A stretch of DNA of 64,000 bases from Candidatus Nomurabacteria bacterium (GTDB lineage: Bacteria; Patescibacteria; Paceibacteria; UBA9973). The notes under the pieces are model-generated. The model had not been told where the DNA came from. It did not search any database and saw nothing but the letters and a program-made list of their open reading frames with translations. The translations under genes were made by a program, and so were the position numbers. Shown here piece after piece: positions 32,020 through 41,735 of the stretch. The stretch is taken from assembly GCA_023267435.1 (NCBI GenBank), contig JAHFNH010000001.1:1-64000 (forward strand), given 5' to 3'. The first letter of the stretch is position 1. Every line of letters starts with the position of its first letter.

Positions 32020-32634
32020 TTATTTTAACACACTATTTATAGCACTTTCTAAATCTATAGGATTATCAATAATTAAAGCTGGATTGCCTTTTTCTAAAGT
32101 TTCTTTTTCGTGTAATCCCCAAGTTACAGCAATTGATTTTATTTTACATTCGTTCGCTTCTAATATATCACCTAAGGTATCTGTAATAAAAACACAATCA
32201 TTCGAAGAAATAGAATGATCATTAAGTAGTTTATTTAATTTCACAACTTTACTGACATGAAAATCAAAACCTAAAATTTCATCAAAGTATTTATCTATCC
32301 CTTCCCTTTTTAAATGATCAGTAATGGCTAAGGTGTATCCAGAGGTAACAATAGATAGAGAATTATCTTTTGCTAATTTGATAACCAACTCTTTTAGAAT
32401 CGGAGGTATATTTATATCGCATATTTTTTCGCCATAAAGAGTGTGGAAATCTGGATGAGGAGAAAATTTCTTATTTTTTATTCCAGAACGCAAAGCTGTA
32501 TAAAAATTACCATGGGACATTTCTTTAAAATCCTGCCAGGAATGATCTGGATTGTTTGCCTTGTTAAGTTCGTAACACATTAAAAGTGTATCAATTAATA
32601 CCCCATCAAAATCAAAAATAACAAGTTTTTTCAT
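32020..32634 (-). CDS. HAD superfamily phosphatase
   Basis: 204 aa. Motif I is DFDGVLIDT (D8, D10), motif II VTSGYT, motif III the Lys before DFHVSK, and motif IV FITDTLGDILEA. It resembles phosphoglycolate phosphatase and beta-phosphoglucomutase-type enzymes; the substrate is unknown. Its start codon lies 1 nt after the ileS stop, so it is translated from the ileS mRNA. Confidence 0.88.
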   Translation of the reverse strand: MKKLVIFDFDGVLIDTLLMCYELNKANNPDHSWQDFKEMSHGNFYTALRSGIKNKKFSPHPDFHTLYGEKICDINIPPILKELVIKLAKDNSLSIVTSGYTLAITDHLKREGIDKYFDEILGFDFHVSKVVKLNKLLNDHSISSNDCVFITDTLGDILEANECKIKSIAVTWGLHEKETLEKGNPALIIDNPIDLESAINSVLK

Positions 32635-32635
32635 T

Positions 32636-35600
32636 TTATTTTTGAATCTTTATCTTAAAGGCAAGTACGTCAACTTTTATTTCTTCGCCTTCATTAGTTA
32701 CAAATTCTATTTTTGAAGCAAGGACTGTCTTTTTAAGATCAACTTCAAATTTTTCTATGAGTTTCTTTCCTTCTTCACTCGTTTCAATTGAAAGAGAAAT
32801 CACATCCGATGGAGTAAGCCCAGACTTTTTGCGCATATCCTGCACACCACGTACGAATTCACGATAATCCCCCTCTTCTTTTAATTCTGGAGTGATATTT
32901 ATATCGAGAGATACTTCTGTTTCTAAACCACTATTCTCAACTATTTCTTTCACATTCAATTCGTCTTTAATAACTTCAGAATATGGGGCACCGAGCTTAT
33001 ATTCTTTCACTTCAATTTTTGCCAACGGCTGACGCACTTTCATTCCTGCTTTCTGACGTGCTTCCAGTCCGAGTGAAACAACCTTTCGGATTTCCGCCAT
33101 ATTTGCAATAACATCGAAATTTATTTCATTCGCAACTGGCCAATGAGACAAATGCACAGATTCTTCATCATGCTCATTTTTTAATTTCAACCAGATATCA
33201 TCTGCTGAAAATGGTGCAAATGGCGCCATTAATTTCGCAATATTTTTTAATACAAAATACAAAGTTTGTTTCGCATCGGCATCCCCTTCTTTTATTCTGT
33301 CTCTAGATCTTCGAACATACCAAGTCGAAAGGTCATCAATAAAATCTTTTATTGCACGGACAGATTCTAGAAGTTTATAATTATCCATTTTTTCAGTCAC
33401 AAGTGTAGTCAATTCATCCAAGCGTGCCAAAATCCATTGATCGAGAATATTGCCAGATTTTAAGTCTTTCACATCTTGTTCCAAATAAGTATCTCGGTAA
33501 AGCTCATAAAAAGCTAAAACATTATAAAGCAAACCAAAAACCTGACGATGAGTTTCATTCACAGTTCTTTCGTCAAAATTCTTTGATTCGCCTGGCTGAT
33601 TTACTGAATACATCCAAAGACGCAAAGTATCCACGCCATATTTATCCATCGCAGTCCAAGGATCAACGACGTTACCGATAGACTTCGACATTTTTTTTCC
33701 TTCCTTATCTAAAATATGTCCTAGACAAATAACATTCTTGTAAGGTGTTCCTCTTCCCATAAGCACTCCCACTGCGAGCAAAGTATAAAACCATCCGCGA
33801 GTCTGGTCAATCGCTTCAGAAATAAAGTCCGCCGGATAACCTGCCCCTTCTACCCATTCTTTATTTTCAAATGGATAATGGTCCTGAGCGAAAGGCATCG
33901 CACCAGAATCAAACCAAACATCCATCACTTCTTTTACTCTCTTCATTTCTCCTCCGCAAACTTGCCCCGCCTTGGCGTGGGTGCAAACAAGTTTTACATC
34001 ATCAATAAATGGTCGGTGTAAATCAAGCTCGTAGTTTTCATTGTGTGGAAGCGGTACGAAACTAAGTTCCCGCACTTCAGCATTAGTAAAATGTTTAAAG
34101 CTTCCAAAAACTCCTTTTTCAATTTCTTCCGAATGACGGAAAGATCCACCGGTCATACTAATAGATTCATCTCCAGAATATCCACACGCTCCGGCAAAAA
34201 GCATCCATAATGGTGAGCCATGACTCAGTATTAAAATATTTTTATTTTTATACTTTTCTTCGAGTTCATAAACAAAACTCATCATTCTATTTTTTACATC
34301 AAGCAATGATTCACCTTTATGTTTTGCAGAGAAAAATCTTTCATTAGCATCTTTAAATATATTTTTGTATTCATTCCAATTCTTTCCTTCAAAATCTCCT
34401 GCGTCTATTTCTGACAATCTTTTATCAAAAATTATTTGTTCATCTTTATAACCCAATTTGTCTTTCAATATTTCTATAGTTTCGCGAGTACGCATGAAAG
34501 GTGAAACGAAAACTAAATCAATTTTTTCATCTTTCAATGATTCTACAGCTTGAAGTGCTTGCGCTTTACCTTGTTCCGTTAAATGATCTATATCTTCTAC
34601 TCGTGAACAAACAACTCCGTGCAAATTATCTTTCACATTGCTCTCAGACTGTCCATGTCGCATGACAAAATATTTGTTACCAGATTTTATTACTTTTTGT
34701 TTTAAATCATCAATACTACCGACAATATGTCGATCGGTACATAAATCACACACCCAAATAGGCAAAGGTGTTCCCCAGTATCGCTCGCGAGATATCGCCC
34801 AATCTTTCACCTCACGAAGCCATTCTCCGAATCTGCCTTCTCTGATATAAGCCGGTTCCCAATTTATTTTTTCATTCTCTTTCATTAAATCTTCTCGAAG
34901 AGAGGACATGTTGATATACCAAGAATCTCGTGCGAAATAAATCAATGGGGTTTGACAGCGCCAACAATGCGGATAATTGTGTTCGTATTTTTCTTTTTTC
35001 AAAAGCAGTCCACGGTGTGCCAAATCTTTGATTATTTCTACAGCTGTTTCTTCGTCTTTTACAAACTTACCTGCGAGAAAACCGGCAAATTTCAAAAAAT
35101 TACCGTCTTCTCCGACCAGGTGGAATTTTGGCAAACCAATTTTGGTACCCAATTCAAAATCATCTGCTCCATACATCACTGCTGTATGTACTACTCCTGT
35201 ACCATCCACGGTCGTCACAAAATCGGCTGGATAAATTTTAAATGCATTACCCAACTTTTCTTTTTCCGCGCCAGAAATATTATCTTTCAAAAATGGATAA
35301 AGGGGTTCGTACTCCAAACCGAGTAAATCTTTGCCTTTCATTTTTGAAACTATTTCATATTCCCCCACCAGCACATCTAAACGCGCTTCCGCTAAAATTA
35401 GAAATTCTTCTCCTTGCTTTACTTTCACGTAATTAATATCTTCCCCTACTGCTAAACCAACGTTACCCGGTAAAGTCCAAGGAGTTGTCGTCCAAGCTAA
35501 GACAAAAGTATTTTCTTCTCCGATTATTTTAAATTTCACAAAAACAGATAATTCTTTTATATCTTTATAACCTTGCGCCAATTCATGCGAAGAAAGAGCT

Positions 35601-36166
35601 GTTCCGCAACGAGGACACCAAGGCAAAACTTTGTAATCCTTGTATAAAAGTTTTTTATCATCGACTGTTTTAACAACATTCCAAACTGACTCCATAAAAT
35701 GTTTATCATAAGTAACATATGGATTCTCTTTATCGATCCAGTATCCTGTACGGTCAGTAAATTGTTCCCACACATCTATGTGCTTCCAAACACTTTCTTT
35801 ACACTTCTTATTAAATGCTTCTATGCCGTAAACTTCAATTTCTTTTTTAGATTTTAAGCCAAGTTCCTTTTCAACTTTTAACTCAACAGGCAAACCGTGA
35901 GTGTCCCATCCTCCTTTGCGTCGCACATGATAACCACGCATTGTTTTATATCGAGGCAAAGCATCTTTAAAACACCTTGGTTCAAGATGGTGAATACCGG
36001 GCATACCGTTCGCAGTTGGCGGGCCATCATAAAAAACGAACTCACCGCTCGGTGCTGGTTTTTTTAAAGATTTATTAAAAATATCTTTTTCTTTCCAAAA
36101 TTCTAAAACTCGCTCTTCACGGAGCGCAGACTCACTTTTATTACTTATTTCTTTGTTTTCAGCCAT
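32636..36166 (-). CDS. ileS: Isoleucyl-tRNA synthetase with an inserted histidine-phosphatase domain
   Basis: 1176 aa. The synthetase core has the HIGH-equivalent GIHH (57-60), editing domain and KMSKS (825-829). It belongs to the archaeal/eukaryotic-like branch common in Patescibacteria. Residues about 495-700 are a complete phosphoglycerate-mutase-type domain: RHG at 503-505, Arg in FMRTRE (559/561), Glu586 in LSEIDAGDFEG and the second His649 in SHG. All catalytic positions are present. It is inserted between C473/C476 and C728/C737, that is, in the middle of a zinc knuckle. The usual homolog is about 950-1050 aa. TAAAAT lies 9 nt before ATG. The HAD gene follows after a 1-nt gap. Confidence 0.95.
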   Translation of the reverse strand: MAENKEISNKSESALREERVLEFWKEKDIFNKSLKKPAPSGEFVFYDGPPTANGMPGIHHLEPRCFKDALPRYKTMRGYHVRRKGGWDTHGLPVELKVEKELGLKSKKEIEVYGIEAFNKKCKESVWKHIDVWEQFTDRTGYWIDKENPYVTYDKHFMESVWNVVKTVDDKKLLYKDYKVLPWCPRCGTALSSHELAQGYKDIKELSVFVKFKIIGEENTFVLAWTTTPWTLPGNVGLAVGEDINYVKVKQGEEFLILAEARLDVLVGEYEIVSKMKGKDLLGLEYEPLYPFLKDNISGAEKEKLGNAFKIYPADFVTTVDGTGVVHTAVMYGADDFELGTKIGLPKFHLVGEDGNFLKFAGFLAGKFVKDEETAVEIIKDLAHRGLLLKKEKYEHNYPHCWRCQTPLIYFARDSWYINMSSLREDLMKENEKINWEPAYIREGRFGEWLREVKDWAISRERYWGTPLPIWVCDLCTDRHIVGSIDDLKQKVIKSGNKYFVMRHGQSESNVKDNLHGVVCSRVEDIDHLTEQGKAQALQAVESLKDEKIDLVFVSPFMRTRETIEILKDKLGYKDEQIIFDKRLSEIDAGDFEGKNWNEYKNIFKDANERFFSAKHKGESLLDVKNRMMSFVYELEEKYKNKNILILSHGSPLWMLFAGACGYSGDESISMTGGSFRHSEEIEKGVFGSFKHFTNAEVRELSFVPLPHNENYELDLHRPFIDDVKLVCTHAKAGQVCGGEMKRVKEVMDVWFDSGAMPFAQDHYPFENKEWVEGAGYPADFISEAIDQTRGWFYTLLAVGVLMGRGTPYKNVICLGHILDKEGKKMSKSIGNVVDPWTAMDKYGVDTLRLWMYSVNQPGESKNFDERTVNETHRQVFGLLYNVLAFYELYRDTYLEQDVKDLKSGNILDQWILARLDELTTLVTEKMDNYKLLESVRAIKDFIDDLSTWYVRRSRDRIKEGDADAKQTLYFVLKNIAKLMAPFAPFSADDIWLKLKNEHDEESVHLSHWPVANEINFDVIANMAEIRKVVSLGLEARQKAGMKVRQPLAKIEVKEYKLGAPYSEVIKDELNVKEIVENSGLETEVSLDINITPELKEEGDYREFVRGVQDMRKKSGLTPSDVISLSIETSEEGKKLIEKFEVDLKKTVLASKIEFVTNEGEEIKVDVLAFKIKIQK

Positions 36167-36226
36167 AGTTAGCTGATTTTAGCATAAAATATCCTAGATT
36201 TCATCCCACCTTTAAAAAATTAAAAT

Positions 36227-36260
36227 AAAAAAAATGCGCTGGATTTTTCAACCCAACGCA
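36227..36260 (-). terminator. Terminator after the 36282 gene
   Basis: On the minus strand TGCGTTGG pairs with CCAGCGCA (one U-G wobble) and is followed by eight U. Confidence 0.9.
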
Positions 36261-36281
36261 CTCATTACTAACCAACTAAAC

Positions 36282-36956
36282 TTAAACATTTTGTTTCCAT
36301 TTTTTACGCAAATCCCGTGCACGAACAGTGATGCCTTTTTTAGGACGTACTACATTCTGATAATACTCTGTTCTGTTTTTAAGAGCATCGAAATGCTGCC
36401 TTAAACGGTCGGGAATTTTTCCCAAATAAAAAGGTATGGTGACTTTTTTATTTATCGGTGAAACCCAAACAGTTTCAACATCAGTTTGCTTAATGTTAAA
36501 AAGTAAATTGGTACCTTCAATAAATGGACGATCTTCCAACCTATTTATCAAAAAAGCAACTTCATTAACAATGTTTTTAATGAACGAATTCATATTTGTA
36601 CGATAGAATTTTCGTATGTAAACTCTTTCAGTAATACCTTTGTTTATTACCACCCAGCCACATCCACCGATTGAGGTGAAACCACCATTCAATCCTAAAT
36701 TTGGATTGAATGAAGTATGCACTCTTATACAATAGTCTTGAAACCATTTTTGATAGCTGAGCTGATCCTTTGTTTGTTTTATTCTTGCAACATCAGGCGG
36801 TTTACGATCAAACCTTTTAGCTTCTTTAGTTAAAATTTGTTCTGTTATTAATTCAAGACCCAGTTTTAACAGATCCCGATTTAAAACAATAAATCTGCGA
36901 TGATTCATTCCTTCCGGTTCCAGACATTGCTGGGATTTTAGTTTTCCTTTTTTCAT
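36282..36956 (-). CDS. Uncharacterised cassette protein (224 aa)
   Basis: A soluble, basic protein with no signal peptide or membrane helix. Notable stretches are FNPNLGLNGGFTSIGGCGWVVINKGITERVYIRKFYRTNMNSF, with a possible beta hairpin, and a very basic C-terminal tail ending RDLRKKWKQNV. I do not recognise the family. It has its own TTGACA/TATAAA promoter and a strong terminator, and lies between ileS and argS. Confidence 0.55.
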   Translation of the reverse strand: MKKGKLKSQQCLEPEGMNHRRFIVLNRDLLKLGLELITEQILTKEAKRFDRKPPDVARIKQTKDQLSYQKWFQDYCIRVHTSFNPNLGLNGGFTSIGGCGWVVINKGITERVYIRKFYRTNMNSFIKNIVNEVAFLINRLEDRPFIEGTNLLFNIKQTDVETVWVSPINKKVTIPFYLGKIPDRLRQHFDALKNRTEYYQNVVRPKKGITVRARDLRKKWKQNV

Positions 36957-36992
36957 TTTCTATATTATTTTTTGAGGTTCATATCTTAAATC

Positions 36993-37021
36993 TTTATACC
37001 AAAAAACACTCTCTTTGTCAA
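36993..37021 (-). promoter_or_regulatory. Promoter of the 36282 gene
   Basis: TTGACA (37016-37021), 17 nt, TATAAA (36993-36998) on the minus strand. The -35 box lies inside an inverted repeat with AACAC/GTGTT arms (37001-37032) that could also act as a weak terminator. Confidence 0.75.
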
Positions 37022-37076
37022 AGGGTGTTTTTAAATAATATTTTTACTATTCGGAAAGACTTTTCTTGTAAAAAAG

Positions 37077-37103
37077 AAAGCCCTTCCAAAAGGAAGGGCT
37101 TTT
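37077..37103. terminator. Terminator after the 37127 gene
   Basis: AAAGCCCTTCC, AAAA, GGAAGGGCTTT: a perfect stem with A and T flanks, downstream of the 37127-37600 gene. Confidence 0.92.
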
Positions 37104-37126
37104 AATTTTAATTACAGTAAATTATT

Positions 37127-37600
37127 TTAATAATTACCGTCTCTGCAACTACTCTCAGAAAGTTCAATACTTAGGAAATAACAAGTTAATTCGTTTCCTT
37201 TCTTGCGAATTGAATACGTAAGTTTCTTTTTTAACGTATTAATCGTTTCTTCTACATAGACTTTACAATGATGTGATTTTGACAACTGGGCAAGAAATTT
37301 ATCAATAACTTCTCTATCTGTTTGTCCTACAAATGACTTTAATTTTCCATACATGTCATCTTTGTTTTCAAAGAACTTCAAATTACCAGAGTGTCGAGCA
37401 TTCAACACATAACTTGTTTGATTTGTTGAAAGACAAAGAAAATTATAGTCAAACACTTTTGTTTTCCAGCCATCACTAAATCCAGTGTCACCATTGTGTT
37501 TAAAAAGCCCTTGTATCCTCTGTAATGTTTTAAGAGGACTCAAATTGTCTGTCAGAGTTACTGACTCTGACTTTTTCGTTGATGAAAATGATACAGACAT
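37127..37600 (-). CDS. Uncharacterised cassette protein (157 aa)
   Basis: A soluble protein rich in Ser, Lys and Asn. The middle (GWKTKVFDYNFLCLSTNQTSYVLNARHSGNLKFF) and C-terminal strands suggest a mixed alpha/beta fold. No family is recognised. It is monocistronic, with a promoter at 37649-37677 and a strong terminator. Confidence 0.5.
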   Translation of the reverse strand: MSVSFSSTKKSESVTLTDNLSPLKTLQRIQGLFKHNGDTGFSDGWKTKVFDYNFLCLSTNQTSYVLNARHSGNLKFFENKDDMYGKLKSFVGQTDREVIDKFLAQLSKSHHCKVYVEETINTLKKKLTYSIRKKGNELTCYFLSIELSESSCRDGNY

Positions 37601-37648
37601 ACTGTTTTCGTTTTTAATTGTTTATATACAAATTTTATTTTCTACTCT

Positions 37649-37677
37649 ATCCTACCGTAAGATTCTCAACTTGTCAA
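37649..37677 (-). promoter_or_regulatory. Promoter of the 37127 gene
   Basis: TTGACA (37672-37677), 17 nt, TAGGAT (37649-37654), about 49 nt before ATG. Confidence 0.7.
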
Positions 37678-37697
37678 TATAATTAAGTAATATCTAT

Positions 37698-39386
37698 TTA
37701 CATTCTCTCCGGAGCTTGGATACCTAAAAGATGCAAACCATTTTTTATTATGATTTGTGTTGCGCGAGCTATAGCTAAACGATGTTCTGAAACTTCCTTA
37801 TTTTTTTCATCAATTATTTGATTGTCACCGTAAAAAGAATTAAAACCATGAGCAACTTCAATAACATAAGTCACAATATATTGCGGAGCGTATTCTGTAA
37901 TTGCACGCTCGACTATTTCAGGAAAACGATATAACATTTTTTCAATATCCAAAATATCTTGAGCATGATAGTTTGGAGACATTCCTAATCCTGACCCTTT
38001 TTCAATCAAGCTTTGAATACGGGCATGGGTGTATTGTAAGTATGGGCCAGAATCCCCTTCAAAAGACAAAGATGTATCTGGATCAAAATTAATATTCTGA
38101 CCTGGCTTCGTGCGAAGAATTGTAAACTTTATTGCACCAATAGCTACAGCTTCAGCATTTTCACGTATATCAGCTACACGATCTTTTGTTCTTTCAGAAA
38201 CTTCACCTAAAACAAGATCAATCATCTCAGTCGCAAGGGGCACGCCACCTAATCGAGACGACATCTTTTGTCCCTTGTAACTCATACGTCCATGAGGGAC
38301 ATGAATACTGTTTTTTACCCACTCAGGATTTATTTTTTCTGCAGCATCGAGCACAATATTGAAATGTGGAATTTGTTCGGTGTCAGTAATAAAAATAGAA
38401 ATATTCGGATTCACACGCTCGAATTTTAATTTCAATAATCCTAAATCTTTAGCTTCATAAGTCGGATTACCTTGGCTATTTATAAAGACAGCTGTGTTTA
38501 AATTCTTTTTAGCTTCATCTGGAATATAAACAACAGCACCTTCGCTCTCAGTGAAAACTGCTGGAGTATTTTTCCCTACAATTTCCTTCCCTGCTATACC
38601 CGCCTCACTCTCGTATATATATGAATCAAAATGAGAACCAAGTCTCTTTGTAATTGATTCAAAGTATTCAATATTGAATTTCTTACATACTTCATAAACC
38701 TTCAATTCTGGAGAACCTTTGCCAACATATAGATTATCCGCAATTTCTTTCACGCGTTCATGAATTGATTCATCATCTGTAAATCTTTTTGTACCTTCCA
38801 CATAAGCGTCACCTAATACTGCAATATCATTCGGGGTAAAATCTGCACCGTATTTTTCCAAAATAATAAAAACTGCTTTGGCTACACCGAGAGAAATATC
38901 TGAAGGAAAAGACATTGTTTTCACTTCTGCACCGGAGAACTTCATAATTTGGACCATTGATTCCCCTATTGTATTGTTCATCATATGCCCAATATGAAAA
39001 GGCTTGAATAAATTTGGAGAAGAATGTTCCACTAAAACTTTTTTTCCTTTTAGTGATTCTACTTTCCCAAAATTATCTTTTGTATTTAAAATTTCTTTAG
39101 TTGAATCTGCAAAAAATTCCGGTGCTAAATAAAAATTTATAAATCCCGCACCCGCAACATCAATTTTATTTATTTTACTGTCAAGGTTCAACCTTGACAG
39201 TTGGTCAACAATTTTCTGAGCCAATTCTTTCGGATTGGTTTTTTCTCTTTTAGAGAGAACCATAGCAACATTTGTGGAATAATCCCCCATCTTCAAATCT
39301 GCTGGATGTTCCACAGTAAAATCAACCTCTTCTATATTGAGATTTTTTAACGCTTCTATAATTAAATTTTTTATTTTATATTCCAT
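37698..39386 (-). CDS. argS: Arginyl-tRNA synthetase
   Basis: 562 aa class I enzyme. It has the N-terminal Add-1 domain, the HIGH motif in PFHIGHMMNN, the KMSSR-like GQKMSSRLGG and the DALR anticodon domain ending GLHLLGIQAPERM. Its start overlaps the dut stop by 1 nt, so it is the last gene of the glyA-tmk-dut-argS run. Confidence 0.96.
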   Translation of the reverse strand: MEYKIKNLIIEALKNLNIEEVDFTVEHPADLKMGDYSTNVAMVLSKREKTNPKELAQKIVDQLSRLNLDSKINKIDVAGAGFINFYLAPEFFADSTKEILNTKDNFGKVESLKGKKVLVEHSSPNLFKPFHIGHMMNNTIGESMVQIMKFSGAEVKTMSFPSDISLGVAKAVFIILEKYGADFTPNDIAVLGDAYVEGTKRFTDDESIHERVKEIADNLYVGKGSPELKVYEVCKKFNIEYFESITKRLGSHFDSYIYESEAGIAGKEIVGKNTPAVFTESEGAVVYIPDEAKKNLNTAVFINSQGNPTYEAKDLGLLKLKFERVNPNISIFITDTEQIPHFNIVLDAAEKINPEWVKNSIHVPHGRMSYKGQKMSSRLGGVPLATEMIDLVLGEVSERTKDRVADIRENAEAVAIGAIKFTILRTKPGQNINFDPDTSLSFEGDSGPYLQYTHARIQSLIEKGSGLGMSPNYHAQDILDIEKMLYRFPEIVERAITEYAPQYIVTYVIEVAHGFNSFYGDNQIIDEKNKEVSEHRLAIARATQIIIKNGLHLLGIQAPERM

Positions 39387-39808
39387 TACTTTTTTCCTGT
39401 TGATCCAAACCTCCCTTCTCCACGAACCGATTCACTCAATATATCAGTTTCCTCTAATTCTGCAATGATTACAGGATAAATTATCAGCTGGCTAACTTTA
39501 TCTCCTACTTCAACAGTATAAGGTTTATCTGATAAATTTACTAAATGAGTATTGTATTCTCCACGATAACCAGCATCGTAAACCCCTCCCATAGTATGAA
39601 GTCCCAATTTTGAAATACTACCTTTGTCTTTAACAATACCCGCATAACCTTCTTCAAATTCCGTTGCAAATCCGTGCCAAAATATATGGTGTCCCATTGA
39701 GGGAATAGTCACAGCTTCCATTGAAAACAAATCCATCCCCACATCTCCTGGATGGGCATAGCTTGGTAACTTTACATTTTCTTTTAATTTTTTAATTTTT
39801 AATTGCAT
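39386..39808 (-). CDS. dut: dUTPase
   Basis: 140 aa trimeric-type dUTP diphosphatase: MDLFSMEAVTIP (motif 1), DKGSISKLGL (motif 2), GVYDAGYRGEY (motif 3), QLIIYPVI (motif 4) and the Gly-rich GEGRFGSTG (motif 5). It keeps uracil out of DNA and supplies dUMP. It lies between tmk and argS. Confidence 0.95.
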   Translation of the reverse strand: MQLKIKKLKENVKLPSYAHPGDVGMDLFSMEAVTIPSMGHHIFWHGFATEFEEGYAGIVKDKGSISKLGLHTMGGVYDAGYRGEYNTHLVNLSDKPYTVEVGDKVSQLIIYPVIIAELEETDILSESVRGEGRFGSTGKK

Positions 39809-39811
39809 GAA

Positions 39812-40504
39812 TTATTTCTTAATTACTTTTTTAACTTCTAAATAAACATCTTTATGAATATCTTCTCTAGTGCGCATATTATTGCCTTTTACACAAGATA
39901 TTTTTACAAAATTATTTAATTCTTTAATAAGTTTCAAGGCGCTCTTACGAGAATTTTCCAAGAAAACAGGATCATTCTCGTGAACATCACCCTTACGTCT
40001 TAAATATTGGCGAACATTTTTTGCATCACGTTCTATCATTAACTTTTGAGTAATTTTTATCGGAACTTCTAAATAAAGAACAATGTCTGGACGTGGAATA
40101 CCAAAAACTTTATATTCCATATCATCAAGCCAACGTAAAAAATCTTTTCTTTTTTTTGCGTCTGTTATTTTTCCACCTTGATGTATTTGATTAGCTGAAA
40201 CATAACGATTTGCAATTACAACATTTCCTGATTTAAGCCATTTAGAAATCTGCTCGGAGGACTCCCATCTATCGGCGGCATACAAAACTGAAGCTATTTT
40301 AGGGTGAACTTTAACAAAGTTAAAATATTGTTCTCGTAAACAATGACCAATAAATTGACCGAAGAAGTTTTTGTAATACTCTGGAAAATCAACAGTTTTA
40401 ACTTTAAAACCTTCCTTCACAAGACGCGCTCTCAAGAGTTCAACCTGTGTTGCCTTTCCGCTTCCATCTGTACCATCTATTACTATTAGTTTTCCTTTTT
40501 TCAT
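39812..40504 (-). CDS. tmk: Thymidylate kinase (archaeal/eukaryotic-like)
   Basis: 230 aa. P-loop GTDGSGKAT (11-19), the DR motif in ADRWESSEQI and NRYVSANQIHQGGKI. It phosphorylates dTMP to dTDP. The length and insertions are nearer to archaeal or eukaryotic enzymes than to typical bacterial Tmk. It is coupled to glyA (1 nt gap) and dut, which suits a small dTTP-supply operon. Confidence 0.92.
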   Translation of the reverse strand: MKKGKLIVIDGTDGSGKATQVELLRARLVKEGFKVKTVDFPEYYKNFFGQFIGHCLREQYFNFVKVHPKIASVLYAADRWESSEQISKWLKSGNVVIANRYVSANQIHQGGKITDAKKRKDFLRWLDDMEYKVFGIPRPDIVLYLEVPIKITQKLMIERDAKNVRQYLRRKGDVHENDPVFLENSRKSALKLIKELNNFVKISCVKGNNMRTREDIHKDVYLEVKKVIKK

Positions 40505-40505
40505 A

Positions 40506-41705
40506 TTATTTTTTAGCTCTTAAAATCTTATCCATTTTTTGTGCAATTTTAATCATGTCTTTTTCTTTTTTACCACGAGTGGTTTCTGCGCAAGTGCCAA
40601 GTCGAATACCAGAAGGATCCATCACACTGCGTGTATCTCCTGGAATAGTGTTCATATTTACAATAATCCCTGCTTTTTCAAGCTTAATACTTGCCTCCTT
40701 ACCGGAAACACCAGATCCATTCATAAAGGTATCCATAAGTATTAGGTGTGAATCTGTGCCACCAGAAATAATATGCCATCCTAATATTTTTAATTCGTTC
40801 GCTAGTGTCTTAGCATTCTTTACTACTTGCTTCGCATATTTTTTGAAATCAGGTTTCATTGCTTCGCCTAACGCAATAGCAACACCTGCAATATTGTTTT
40901 CATGTGGTCCACCAAAAAGTCCTGGGATAACCATCTTGTCTAATTTTTTATCAAACTCTCGTGCATCTTTTTTTACAAAAAGAATTGCTTGTCTTGGTCC
41001 ACGCAGAGACTTGTGAGTGGTAGTCATCACACTATCTGCATAAGGAAACGGTGTTGGATAAACTCCTCCAGCCACGAGTCCTGCAAAGTGTGACATGTCG
41101 ACATGTAGTAACGCTCCCTTCCGTCCGTCAGGGTAAACCACAGCATCGGCAATTTCTCTAAACTTTTTAAAATCAACAACTCTAGGGTATGCGGTAAAAC
41201 CAGCTACGATAATATCTGGCTTTTCTTGAACTGCAAGATTTTTTAATTTATCGTAATCAATAACTTCAGTCGCACCATCGAGTTCAAATTGAATTGGTTT
41301 CCAAAGTTTACCAGTCATAGATAATGGGTGTCCGTGTGTAAGGTGTCCACCAGAAGTTAATTTCATTCCCATTATTTTTCCACCGATTGGAACCAGGGCA
41401 GAATACAAAGCAAAGTTTGCTGGAGAACCGGAAAGAAGCTGAACATTTGCATGCCATTCTGTGTCTTTTAATTTAAAAAGTTTTAAAGCTCGTTCAATGC
41501 AAAGAGTTTCTACTTTGTCGATAATCTGATTGCCACCATAGTATCTCCTGCCTGGATAACCTTCGGCATATTTATTTGTAAGTTCCGAACCGAGCGCTTG
41601 TAAAACATCTTTTGAAACGTAGTTCTCAGATGCGATTAAGTTAGTAACACTCTTCTGCCTTTTGGCTTCTAGTTTGATAAGCTTCTCAATTTGTTTATCT
41701 TTCAT
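40506..41705 (-). CDS. glyA: Serine hydroxymethyltransferase
   Basis: 399 aa PLP enzyme. The PLP-binding lysine is K232 in TTTHKSLRGPR, and the family blocks NKYAEGYPGRRYYGG and HVDMSHFAGL are intact. It makes glycine and 5,10-methylene-THF, the carbon donor for dTMP, which fits the tmk-dut context. TAAAAT lies exactly 6 nt before ATG (41712-41717), so the mRNA is probably near-leaderless. Confidence 0.96.
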   Translation of the reverse strand: MKDKQIEKLIKLEAKRQKSVTNLIASENYVSKDVLQALGSELTNKYAEGYPGRRYYGGNQIIDKVETLCIERALKLFKLKDTEWHANVQLLSGSPANFALYSALVPIGGKIMGMKLTSGGHLTHGHPLSMTGKLWKPIQFELDGATEVIDYDKLKNLAVQEKPDIIVAGFTAYPRVVDFKKFREIADAVVYPDGRKGALLHVDMSHFAGLVAGGVYPTPFPYADSVMTTTHKSLRGPRQAILFVKKDAREFDKKLDKMVIPGLFGGPHENNIAGVAIALGEAMKPDFKKYAKQVVKNAKTLANELKILGWHIISGGTDSHLILMDTFMNGSGVSGKEASIKLEKAGIIVNMNTIPGDTRSVMDPSGIRLGTCAETTRGKKEKDMIKIAQKMDKILRAKK

Positions 41706-41711
41706 TCCCCA

Positions 41712-41717
41712 ATTTTA
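41712..41717 (-). promoter_or_regulatory. -10 box for glyA-tmk-dut-argS
   Basis: TAAAAT on the minus strand ends 6 nt before the glyA ATG, with TGGGGA between. Confidence 0.45.
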
Positions 41718-41735
41718 CCACCAAAACCAGCCTTA

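Noticed and set aside
36282..37600. The two unknown genes as a toxin-antitoxin pair
   Set aside because: Each has its own promoter and terminator, and neither has a size or motif typical of such pairs.
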